NCBI GenBank assembly: GCA_023415815.1
Contig: JAEZJL010000170.1
Location: forward strand, 1 to 5,931
DNA length: 5,931 nucleotides
Reading direction: 5' to 3'
Origin: Bacillota bacterium
Lineage (GTDB): Bacteria; Bacillota; Clostridia; Acetivibrionales; DTU013
Shown here: positions 1-5,717 of the stretch, piece after piece
Position numbering within the stretch: the stretch's first letter is position 1
Layout: every line of letters begins with the position of its first letter
The notes under the pieces: model-generated
Told to the model about the DNA's origin: nothing
The model's database searches: none
The model's input: only the letters and a program-made list of their open reading frames with translations
Translations under genes and position numbers: made by a program

Positions 1-1550
1 AGGGTCTTGCGCACAGGGTCGGGCAGAGGGTCGCCCGGGTCGTAGACCGTTATGGCTTCAACCGCGGCCCGGAGTGCGGCGTTGTCCGGCATTCCGCTCC
101 CAAGCCCCGCCACGGCGGCTTCAATGCAGGCCTCCGTCCGGTTCCCTCCCGTATCCTCCGAAGCAAGCCTCCCGGCCTCCTGCCTGAGTCCGTTGATTCT
201 GGCTTCAAGCTGCCGGTTCATCCTTGTGAAAAGCTGCTCAGTTATTCTTCCTTCGAGTCTGTCTGAGTACAATAGCTCCTGCTGCCTGAGCTTCAGCGCA
301 AGCTGACGCTCATTCCTTTTGGCGCTGTCGCCGGAGCCGTCTGCGAACAATTTCCGGGCTGCGGCCAGCTCATTGAGCGCTGCGGCGAGGGCGGGCGTCC
401 GAAAGGCATTCAGAAGCTCTCCGATGACAGGCGCAAGGATGTCGGCCTCGCTGATAAAATGGCTGGAGCAGGCCGCGCTGCCGTTTCTGTAGTAATTACT
501 GCATATATAAGCGGCGGCACCGTCCTTCTTTTTTCTCGAATACATCAAACTCCCGCAGCTGCCGCAGTAAACAAGCCCGTGCAGCGGATGTATCGTCTTT
601 TTGTGGGGAGTATTTGCCCTGCCCTTGCCGAGCCTTCTGCTCTGCACCTCGGCAAACTCGCCCCTGCTGATTATGGCTTCGTGGGTATTCTCTGTAATAA
701 CCCAATTCTCTTCGGGAATGCGCCGGGTCTTTTTGCTCTTGAAGCTGACCTTTTCGCTGACCCCCTGCACGGTGTCCCCCGCATATACCCTGCTGCAGAG
801 AATCCTCCGGACCGCCGTGCGGTTCCAGCCCCCGGCGCCGGGCGCCGCAAGGCCCCTCTCGTTGAGCGTACCGGCGATTGACGAATATCCCAGCCCCGAC
901 CTGTAAAGGCTGTAAATCAGCCTGACCGTCGGCGCTGCGCCCTCGTCTACATACAGCCTGTTTTCCCCGGGCGTCTGCTTGACATAACCGAAAGGCGCAT
1001 GTCCGAGATATTCTCCCCTCCCTATTTTGAACCTGAGGCTGGCCCTGATCTTCCTTGAAATATCGCGTATATAGCGCTCGTTGAACCAGGTTTCAAGGCC
1101 TGCGGTCTCATTGTCCCCCAGGCTGTCGTACCTTCCGTCAAAGGTGATTATACGCACCCCGCTGTCTTCAAGGAAATCGATGAAAAGCAGAGTTTTGGCA
1201 TTATTTCTGCCGAGCCTGGACAAATCCTTTAACAGCAATAAATCCACCCTGCCTGCAAGCACGTCGTTTTTCAGCCTGTCTAGCCCGGGCCTTTCGAAGG
1301 ACGAGCCTGATACATTGTCGTCCTCGTATATACCGCCTACGCTTCCGGAGACACATTTGGAGGCATGGTCGAGCAGGAGCTCCCGCTGGGTCTCTATAGT
1401 ATCGCTCTTCTCCTCATTGTCGTCGCGGCTTTCCCTCACGTATATCCCTATTTTATAGCTCCGTCCCCCGTCTTTGCCGCATGCTCTTATGGCAATCACC
1501 CGCTTTTCCCGCCGCTGCGGTCCCGGCGCTTTCCCTGGCCCTGTCCGCAT
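1..1550 (-). CDS. Large serine recombinase (site-specific integrase), 3' end cut by window edge
   Basis: DNA recombinase of the resolvase/invertase large-serine family, which cuts and exchanges DNA at att sites to integrate or excise mobile elements. 516 codons are open from ATG 1550 to the left edge with no stop. The catalytic domain (about residues 33-175) has YVRES with the likely nucleophile Ser41, then TIETQR (51-56) and KDLSRLGRN (108-116) with the active-site arginines. The recombinase domain begins near GHAPFGY (about 180). A zinc ribbon uses Cys329, Cys332, Cys350 and Cys361. A Gln/Arg/Leu-rich, probably coiled-coil stretch (about 412-461) follows. Family members are usually 500-570 residues, so only a short tail is missing. 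The start is uncertain: ATG 1550 has only a weak AAGG upstream, and GTG 1499 (Val18) would still keep the whole catalytic domain. No frameshift or internal stop was seen. A gene of this kind normally sits at one end of the element it moves, so the element probably extends leftward. Confidence 0.93.
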   Translation of the reverse strand, partial: MRTGPGKAPGPQRREKRVIAIRACGKDGGRSYKIGIYVRESRDDNEEKSDTIETQRELLLDHASKCVSGSVGGIYEDDNVSGSSFERPGLDRLKNDVLAGRVDLLLLKDLSRLGRNNAKTLLFIDFLEDSGVRIITFDGRYDSLGDNETAGLETWFNERYIRDISRKIRASLRFKIGRGEYLGHAPFGYVKQTPGENRLYVDEGAAPTVRLIYSLYRSGLGYSSIAGTLNERGLAAPGAGGWNRTAVRRILCSRVYAGDTVQGVSEKVSFKSKKTRRIPEENWVITENTHEAIISRGEFAEVQSRRLGKGRANTPHKKTIHPLHGLVYCGSCGSLMYSRKKKDGAAAYICSNYYRNGSAACSSHFISEADILAPVIGELLNAFRTPALAAALNELAAARKLFADGSGDSAKRNERQLALKLRQQELLYSDRLEGRITEQLFTRMNRQLEARINGLRQEAGRLASEDTGGNRTEACIEAAVAGLGSGMPDNAALRAAVEAITVYDPGDPLPDPVRKT

Positions 1551-1653
1551 TCTCAGCGTAATGCCTTAGTATGTAAAACAGCACCTCCGCATAATCCGCG
1601 CCCCCGTTATGCCTTATGATTATGATTCTTTTTCCGGGCCTGCCGTTCTTCAT
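1453..1653 (-). CDS. Small ORF overlapping the recombinase 5' end
   Basis: Possible 66-residue protein ending at TAA 1453-1455, in a different frame from the recombinase and overlapping its start by 98 bases (47 bases if the recombinase starts at GTG 1499). ATG 1653 is preceded by GGGGGA about 8 bases upstream, a reasonable ribosome binding site. A TTG at 1671 with AAGGA upstream is the alternative start. The N-terminal half looks protein-like, with a KRIIIIRHNGG strand followed by a helix ADYAEVLFYILRHYAEN. The C-terminal half is Ala/Gly/Arg-rich and coincides with the overlap, so it may be constrained mainly by the other frame. The recombinase N-terminus has a similar KRVIAIR...GG segment (residues 16-29). 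I do not recognise the family. A short gene translated just ahead of the recombinase is the likeliest reading, but a chance ORF cannot be excluded. Confidence 0.45.
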   Translation of the reverse strand: MKNGRPGKRIIIIRHNGGADYAEVLFYILRHYAENADRARESAGTAAAGKAGDCHKSMRQRRGTEL

Positions 1654-1696
1654 GCCGCAAGTCCCCCGCAATTATCCTTCCTTATCTATTTATATT

Positions 1697-1727
1697 GCGT
1701 AAAATATGTCCCATATACGGCGTAAAA
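1697..1727. repeat. Direct repeat pair flanking a dyad, upstream of the recombinase
   Basis: GCGTAAAA occurs at 1697-1704 and again at 1720-1727, exactly 23 bases apart. Between them ATATG (1704-1708) and CATAT (1712-1716) form an inverted repeat around TCC. The cluster lies 44 bases upstream of the small ORF's ATG. Its position and symmetry suit an operator for the recombinase operon or part of the element's attachment site. Neither role can be shown from this window alone, and short AT-rich repeats also arise by chance. Confidence 0.4.
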
Positions 1728-1771
1728 AGCTGCCGGGGTTGTACAAAATCTTTTTTGCGGCTTAATTAATG

Positions 1772-1800
1772 TGTTTATTGTATATTAAAAGATGTATAAT
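1772..1800 (+). promoter_or_regulatory. Candidate sigma-A promoter for the 103-residue ORF
   Basis: A perfect -10 hexamer TATAAT lies at 1795-1800. The hexamer 17 bases upstream (TGTTTA, 1772-1777) matches TTGACA poorly, so the assignment rests on the -10 box and the AT-rich surroundings, which include TTAATTAA at 1762-1769. Transcription would start near 1807, giving a leader of about 50 bases. For the minus-strand recombinase operon the only -10-like hexamer I found is TATAAA (1694-1689), with no acceptable -35, so I do not call a promoter there. Confidence 0.45.
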
Positions 1801-1814
1801 AATACTTAAGCGAG

Positions 1815-1827
1815 GGAGCGAAGCTCC
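1815..1827 (+). other. Small leader hairpin GGAGC-GAA-GCTCC
   Basis: A perfect 5-bp stem with a 3-base loop lies in the presumed 5' leader, between the TATAAT box and the ribosome binding site. It is too short to call a riboswitch and has no following T-run, so it is not a terminator. It could stabilise the mRNA 5' end or be incidental. Confidence 0.3.
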
Positions 1828-1840
1828 GAACGCAACCGGG

Positions 1841-1848
1841 AAGGGAGG
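1841..1848 (+). promoter_or_regulatory. Ribosome binding site AAGGGAGG for the 103-residue ORF
   Basis: A strong purine-rich Shine-Dalgarno sequence 9 bases before ATG 1858. It fixes that start and is the best argument that this unrecognised ORF is translated. Confidence 0.65.
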
Positions 1849-1857
1849 TCGTCAGGT

Positions 1858-2169
1858 ATGCCGCGCGAGGTGCCGGAAAAATTGCTGTATTTTATCAAAA
1901 ATGCGCTCAAGGACATGGACGACGGTTATGAATACGCCTCTGAGCTCAGGAGGATTCTGAATTCCGAGGACTGCCAGAGGACTCTTTCCGCAAAAGAAAT
2001 AGAGGCTATGAGGGACTATGCGGAGGAAGTCAAGAAGGTGGGCGAAATAAACCACTATACCGAAGAAAAGATCAGGGAAATCGAACTTGAGCATTTTGGC
2101 TCAAGAGGTATCCTCGGATATCTCGGAATAGACAGCGGGCCGGTAAACAAGCCGGTATGGCCGTTCTGA
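1858..2169 (+). CDS. Hypothetical 103-residue protein, charged and mostly helical
   Basis: I do not recognise this protein. The frame is supported by AAGGGAGG 9 bases before the ATG, an upstream TATAAT box, and a hairpin after the stop. The sequence is rich in Glu, Lys, Arg and Asp, with probable amphipathic helices at about residues 6-33 and 42-78 (LSAKEIEAMRDYAEEVKK is typical). A glycine-rich tail follows, GILGYLGIDSGP, ending in NKPVWPF. There is no signal peptide, membrane segment or cysteine motif (one Cys only), so it is probably a small cytoplasmic protein. It is the only plus-strand gene here, divergent from the recombinase operon and convergent with rpoN. It could be a host gene or the outermost gene of the recombinase-bearing element, and the sequence does not decide this. 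Confidence 0.72.
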   Translation: MPREVPEKLLYFIKNALKDMDDGYEYASELRRILNSEDCQRTLSAKEIEAMRDYAEEVKKVGEINHYTEEKIREIELEHFGSRGILGYLGIDSGPVNKPVWPF

Positions 2170-2217
2170 ATGCCTGTCCCTCCGGAGACGGAAAGAAGTG
2201 AAATACAGCCTGAAAGA

Positions 2218-2249
2218 GCTTCCGGCTGCCAAAGCAGGCCGCCGGAAGC
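2218..2249. terminator. Hairpin between convergent genes, probable bidirectional terminator
   Basis: GCTTCCGGC (2218-2226) pairs perfectly with GCCGGAAGC (2241-2249). After a single T/C mismatch a further GCC/GGC pairs around an AAAGCA loop, so the stem is 9+3 bp. It lies 48 bases after the stop of the plus-strand ORF and just past the rpoN stop on the other strand. The T-tracts are poor on both sides: ATGAATTTATATTTC on plus and TCTTTC on minus. Termination is therefore likely from position and stem strength but is not textbook. Confidence 0.55.
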
Positions 2250-2255
2250 ATGAAT

Positions 2256-3353
2256 TTATATTTCGCCGCCGCATATATCAAGGAAATATTTCAATTCAAA
2301 CACACCCCACCTGCATTCCAGGTACTTTCCCGTCAGAGCCTTCAACAGGATGCTTTCATGCATATCCATAGCGTCCGCAAGGTGTGAAGCGTTCAGGGGC
2401 TTCAGATAAGCCGTCCCCTTTTCGAAGAACTCCCGCTGCCGCTCGACGACAGCTTCTGCTATTTTAAGTATTATATTTTTCCTTTCCTCAAGGCATTTGA
2501 TAAGCCATACGGCATTGCTCACATTGCTCCGTATAAACCGGTCTGTCTCCGCGTCCGGGCATTCTCCGGCAGGAAGACTGAAGCCGCTTGATATTTCCAC
2601 CTCCGGAAAGGCCTCGTCATTGATGAGGACCTCGAGCCTGCCGTTTATGGTCTTTACGACGATATCCACCACAAGCGGGCCCGAGGACTCCTTGTCGTAG
2701 TATTCCCTGCCCGGCCTGGGCTCAAGGCTTCTTATCTTGTTGAATATGCCGAGGACCTCCCCGGCAGGAAGCCCCGTTATTTCGGCTACGGCCTGTACAT
2801 CGTTCGAAGCCAGCTTGTCAAGATGCTTATCTACGATATGGAGGGCATTTCCGTCGGCCTCTTCCATCTGTCTGAGCTGCAGCAGAAGGCATTCCTTGAG
2901 GTTTCTTGCGCAAATGCCGGGCGGATCGAATTTCTGCAGTATATCGAGCACTCTGTGTACTTTTATGGCCGGAATGTTGAAAAAAGAGGCGACCTCGCAG
3001 ACATCCGCGTTCAGATATCCGTTTTCATCGGTATTGTCAATCAGGTATTCGCCCACCATATTCCGGAGTTTATCAAGCTCCATGGCTTTTAATTGGAGAA
3101 GCAGGTGTTCCTTCAGGGAAAGTACCGCGGGCGTATCGTCCGGCTGCAGTTCCTCCAGGCAATCACCGGCATACTCGCAGGATGCTTTGTCCTCCATGGC
3201 TGTTTCAAGTACCGGATTTGCCTCCATCTGTTCTTCTATGTGGCGGAAAAGCTCCTGGGAGCTCATTTCCAGTATTTCAAGCGCCTGTTTCAGCTGAGGA
3301 ATGAGCAGCAGCTTCTGAGAGCGTACCAGATTGAAATCGATGTTGAAATCCAA
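2256..3353 (-). CDS. rpoN: RNA polymerase sigma-54 factor RpoN/SigL, lacking the RpoN-box domain
   Basis: Sigma-54 directs core RNA polymerase to -24/-12 promoters and needs an AAA+ activator to open DNA. TTG 3353 is preferred because GAGGTGA lies 7 bases upstream and a TATAAT box lies between it and the more distal TTG 3425. The product is 365 residues. Region I is seen (SQKLLLIPQLKQALEILEMS, ending ANPVLE), as is the core-binding domain (LQKFDPPGICARNLKECLLLQL region, then LEPRPG and LINDEAFPEVEI). The FFEKG segment and a MHES helix-turn-helix (325-345) follow, then FELKYFL (353-358). Only seven more residues follow before TAA. Typical family members are about 430-480 residues and end with the ARRTVAKYRE RpoN box, which reads the -24 element. 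That domain is entirely absent, and no remnant was seen in the roughly 90 bases downstream. The usual STxSR of the recognition helix is SILLK here. Family assignment is firm, but whether it is a working sigma factor is open. Confidence 0.93.
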   Translation of the reverse strand: MDFNIDFNLVRSQKLLLIPQLKQALEILEMSSQELFRHIEEQMEANPVLETAMEDKASCEYAGDCLEELQPDDTPAVLSLKEHLLLQLKAMELDKLRNMVGEYLIDNTDENGYLNADVCEVASFFNIPAIKVHRVLDILQKFDPPGICARNLKECLLLQLRQMEEADGNALHIVDKHLDKLASNDVQAVAEITGLPAGEVLGIFNKIRSLEPRPGREYYDKESSGPLVVDIVVKTINGRLEVLINDEAFPEVEISSGFSLPAGECPDAETDRFIRSNVSNAVWLIKCLEERKNIILKIAEAVVERQREFFEKGTAYLKPLNASHLADAMDMHESILLKALTGKYLECRWGVFELKYFLDICGGEI

Positions 3354-3360
3354 GCGTGCT

Positions 3361-3367
3361 TCACCTC
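3361..3367 (-). promoter_or_regulatory. Ribosome binding site GAGGTGA deciding the rpoN start
   Basis: Good complementarity to the 16S 3' end, placed 7 bases before TTG 3353. The resulting N-terminus, MDFNIDFNLVRSQ, has the short lead into region I that is usual for the family. Confidence 0.75.
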
Positions 3368-3386
3368 GCAATCGGGTTATACTAAT

Positions 3387-3416
3387 ATTATATACCCCTT
3401 GCTCCGGCTTTAGTAA
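3387..3416 (-). promoter_or_regulatory. Candidate promoter for rpoN
   Basis: A perfect TATAAT -10 box lies at 3392-3387. A half-matching TTACTA -35 (3416-3411) sits 18 bases upstream. Transcription would begin around 3380, leaving a leader of about 27 bases that contains the GAGGTGA site. The -10 box lies within an imperfect dyad (GGTATATA...TATAACC), which could be an operator. No terminator was found between the protease gene and rpoN, so read-through from upstream is also possible. The 3354-3468 gap holds nothing else I can identify. Confidence 0.5.
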
Positions 3417-3468
3417 TGCGTCCAAACCCTATTTTTATTCGCTTTGCGGGAGTTTTTTGCCATCCGGC

Positions 3469-4413
3469 TCACAGCCCCAGCAGCTTCGTAAGTATGATGG
3501 ATAGCAGGAAAATCACCTGCAGAAATACATACAAAACCACTATTACAATTATAGGCCAGTGTGAGAAAACCGATATGAAATCCCTGCCAGCGCTGCTTAT
3601 CGGCGGTATTATCACAGCCCTGCCCTCCGTCGCCCTTTTAAAGGCGTAGAGCAGGAAAGCGGCCGCAACAAGTCCTATAAAGCCGTACAGCAGAAGCCAG
3701 GATAACTCCCCCGGCAATACCGCGACATACTTCGGCTGCGTCTTGTCGTCCGAAAAAAACTGCGTCAGCTCCGCAATGGCATTATTCAGGAAGTGGGCCA
3801 GCATCCCGGCAAAGATGGAGTTGGTCCTTATGACATAGTAGCCTATGATCAGACCGAGGAAAACCGGCCCGAGAAAATTCGTCAGATCGAAATGGAATAA
3901 GCCGAAAAATATGGAGGTGATTATAAGGGCCTTGTACGAGCCCCTCTTTTCGTATGCTCTCAAAAGCAGGCCCCGGTGCATGAGCTCCTCGCATACGCCG
4001 GGCAGGACGGCGACAATAAGCAGTCCGAGCAGCAGCTCCGGGATATTGCTTGGGATGGGAATCGGCTGTGCGGGGATGTTTCCGATGAACTGAAGGAGAT
4101 ACACCAGGACATTGTTCAGCATCGCCGCCACCATATAGGCGGGTACCGAGATCAGAACTATAAGCACGACGGGGAGCACTCCGGGACTGTTGAACCTGAA
4201 GGTCTCCTTCAGGCTTACCCTTTTCATTCCGGCATATATCAGCACGGGCCCCAGTATAAGTATCAGTTCATTGATCAGCAGCATGATGTAGACATTGTCC
4301 GTAAATACCTCTACGCCGAACAGGATGCCTCCCGCGAGCTGATATACGATAAACGCCAGCGTAAATACAAGAAAAACTATGTTTGCACCGGTTAAGGTTA
4401 TCCTTCTGTTCAT
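3469..4413 (-). CDS. CPBP-family (CAAX-type) intramembrane metalloprotease
   Basis: Multi-pass membrane protein of 314 residues with the three motifs of the CPBP/Abi protease family (related to Rce1). These are EELMHR (Glu142, Glu143, Arg147), FGLFHFD (Phe170, His174) and HFLNN (His207, Asn211), giving the expected glutamate/histidine metal site inside the membrane. About seven or eight hydrophobic segments are visible, including ones near 10-33, 43-63, 79-108, 127-140, 161-174, 181-196, 231-252 and 287-312. The last two form a C-terminal extension beyond the core protease domain. ATG 4413 has AAAGGA 7 bases upstream. It follows the cyclo-ligase gene by 21 bases and is probably in the same transcript. 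Bacterial members act in processing of membrane or secreted peptides, or in bacteriocin self-immunity, and no bacteriocin gene is visible here. The substrate is unknown. Confidence 0.9.
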   Translation of the reverse strand: MNRRITLTGANIVFLVFTLAFIVYQLAGGILFGVEVFTDNVYIMLLINELILILGPVLIYAGMKRVSLKETFRFNSPGVLPVVLIVLISVPAYMVAAMLNNVLVYLLQFIGNIPAQPIPIPSNIPELLLGLLIVAVLPGVCEELMHRGLLLRAYEKRGSYKALIITSIFFGLFHFDLTNFLGPVFLGLIIGYYVIRTNSIFAGMLAHFLNNAIAELTQFFSDDKTQPKYVAVLPGELSWLLLYGFIGLVAAAFLLYAFKRATEGRAVIIPPISSAGRDFISVFSHWPIIVIVVLYVFLQVIFLLSIILTKLLGL

Positions 4414-4434
4414 GTCGCTGTCCTTTCATAAAGG

Positions 4435-5043
4435 TCATTCCCGGAATCGGCTCCGTATAACCCTGCTTTCGGTAATTATTATATCCATGGGGATATCATG
4501 CCCTTCGGCAGGTATGCCATCCGCTATCTGCAGGTCATAGGCGATTCCCGCCGTACGGCAGCCCGGCCTCAGTCCGGTCAGGAACCTGTCGTAGAAGCCC
4601 GCTCCGTAACCGAGCCTGTATCCTTTCATGTCGAAAGCGACTCCCGGCACAACAACAAGGCCAATATCGGCATCGGCCACCCTTTTTGCTTTTTCCGGGT
4701 CGGGCTCGGATATGCCGTAGCGGTTTCTCAGGAGAACGCCGCCGGGAGTGGTTTCAAAGGCTTCGAGCGTATAACCGTCTCCGCCTCTGGCGCTCAATAC
4801 CGGCAAGGCGACTCTTTTTCCCCTTTTAAAGCACCCGGCGATTATATCCGCCGTCCCCGCTTCGCCTCTGAAATCCATGTAGGCCATGACCAGCCCCGCA
4901 TTGATGAATTCCGGCAATTCAAACAGCTTTGCGCATATCGCCGCATCGCGCCCGGCCTTTTCCTTTTCCGAAAGGCGTGACCTTTCCTCAAGTATTTTCT
5001 TACGGAGCGCGCTTTTTAATTCGCGTCTTGAATCCCCGATCAT
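4435..5043 (-). CDS. 5-formyltetrahydrofolate cyclo-ligase (MTHFS; YgfA/YqgN family)
   Basis: Cytoplasmic enzyme converting 5-formyl-THF and ATP to 5,10-methenyl-THF, returning folinic acid to the one-carbon pool. The product is 202 residues, the normal family length. It has the N-terminal basic helix RRELKSALRKK, then RYGISEP (108-114) and the phosphate-binding signature from GVAFD (134-138) through GYRLGYGAGFYDRFL (141-155), ending with HDIPMDIIIT (182-191). ATG 5043 is chosen because it overlaps the upstream stop as ATGA. The frame is open a further 23 codons upstream, but those only mirror the end of the DUF2085 gene. No strong ribosome binding site precedes this ATG, which fits translational coupling. 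No folate or one-carbon riboswitch is visible. Confidence 0.95.
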   Translation of the reverse strand: MIGDSRRELKSALRKKILEERSRLSEKEKAGRDAAICAKLFELPEFINAGLVMAYMDFRGEAGTADIIAGCFKRGKRVALPVLSARGGDGYTLEAFETTPGGVLLRNRYGISEPDPEKAKRVADADIGLVVVPGVAFDMKGYRLGYGAGFYDRFLTGLRPGCRTAGIAYDLQIADGIPAEGHDIPMDIIITESRVIRSRFRE

Positions 5044-5717
5044 CTCAACAGCACCGCCTTTATGGGCTGCAGCACCAGTGACGACAGCAGGTACAGCGCA
5101 GTCAGGACGCAAAGCGCGGCGCCCATGGACACGAGGTATTTGAGCATGGAGCCCGCGCGAAGGCTCCTGGCAACTATCGTATAGGATATCCTCACAATCA
5201 GGAACAGGAATGAAAATACGAAAACCAAGGCCAGGACTATATATGGAACAAATCCCGCCAGTATCAGCAGACAGGAAGCCACTGCCGCAGCGCCGATTCC
5301 CGCCAGCTCAACCCAGCTCTTCAACACGGCGTGCTCGTTCCTCCCGGTCAGCTTGAAATTGGCTGCCGGTATGAGAAAAAACGGGACGGGAATTCCAAAA
5401 AGCGTTCCGGTCAGCAGTCTGGCCGTATTGCTGGTTTCGTATGCCCCCAGATAGGAGCCGGCCCCGTCAATTATCATGGGCAGCATAAGTATGCACATCA
5501 CAATCGTTATAGAAATCCCGGGCGGCTTATCCGAACGGCGCCTTCCTGAAAGCAGGATAAAGGCTGTGCTCGCGAATATCCCCAGATAAATACCGGTGTC
5601 CCTTGCACACACCGGCAGCAGCAGTCCGTCCGCAGACAGGGTGCGCGAGGGCAGCTGGTGGCAGATAAGGGAACCCAGCAGATCCGCAAAACCTGTAAAG
5701 GCATTCGTCAAATCCAT
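5040..5717 (-). CDS. DUF2085 family integral membrane protein
   Basis: 225-residue membrane protein of unknown function. The N-terminus carries the DUF2085 signature: CHQ (Cys19-His20-Gln21), then R25-T26 and LPVCARDTGIYLG (34-46) with Cys37. The Cys/His pattern suggests, without proof, a metal or redox site at the membrane face. About six hydrophobic segments follow (near 42-57, 68-85, 99-116, 131-153, 155-177 and 190-214), with basic loops such as SGRRRSDKP (57-65). ATG 5717 overlaps the stop of the upstream small gene by one base (TGATG), and its own stop overlaps the cyclo-ligase start by four, so the three genes are probably translated as a unit. The operon gives no clear clue to function, since the partner enzyme is a housekeeping folate gene. 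Confidence 0.87.
   Translation of the reverse strand: MDLTNAFTGFADLLGSLICHQLPSRTLSADGLLLPVCARDTGIYLGIFASTAFILLSGRRRSDKPPGISITIVMCILMLPMIIDGAGSYLGAYETSNTARLLTGTLFGIPVPFFLIPAANFKLTGRNEHAVLKSWVELAGIGAAAVASCLLILAGFVPYIVLALVFVFSFLFLIVRISYTIVARSLRAGSMLKYLVSMGAALCVLTALYLLSSLVLQPIKAVLLR

Noticed and set aside
459..881. 140-codon plus-strand frame within the recombinase region
   Set aside because: The minus-strand recombinase reads through without a stop and has the zinc-ribbon cysteines here.
1580..1590. GGAGGTG on the minus strand as the recombinase ribosome binding site
   Set aside because: It lies more than 30 bases before ATG 1550, too far for normal initiation, and falls inside the small upstream ORF.
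1..1671. Possibility that the recombinase is a frameshifted pseudogene, since a separate small frame covers its 5' end
   Set aside because: Manual translation gives one uninterrupted frame from ATG 1550 to the edge containing every expected motif. The upstream frame is a different protein and not a displaced recombinase piece.
2737..3297. 186-codon plus-strand open frame inside rpoN
   Set aside because: Serine-rich, low-complexity antisense shadow of a clear RpoN coding frame, with no ribosome binding site.
3440..3475. Possible terminator after the protease gene (GGCT-GTG-AGCC near its stop, with a nearby homopolymer run)
   Set aside because: The stem is only 4 bp, and on the transcribed strand the run is A and not U, so it is not an intrinsic terminator.
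3976..4395. 139-codon plus-strand open frame antisense to the CPBP protease
   Set aside because: It lies wholly opposite a gene with all three family motifs, and its composition is that of a reverse-strand shadow.
4498..4980. 160-codon plus-strand open frame antisense to the cyclo-ligase
   Set aside because: The minus-strand frame carries the full cyclo-ligase signature, so this is a shadow.
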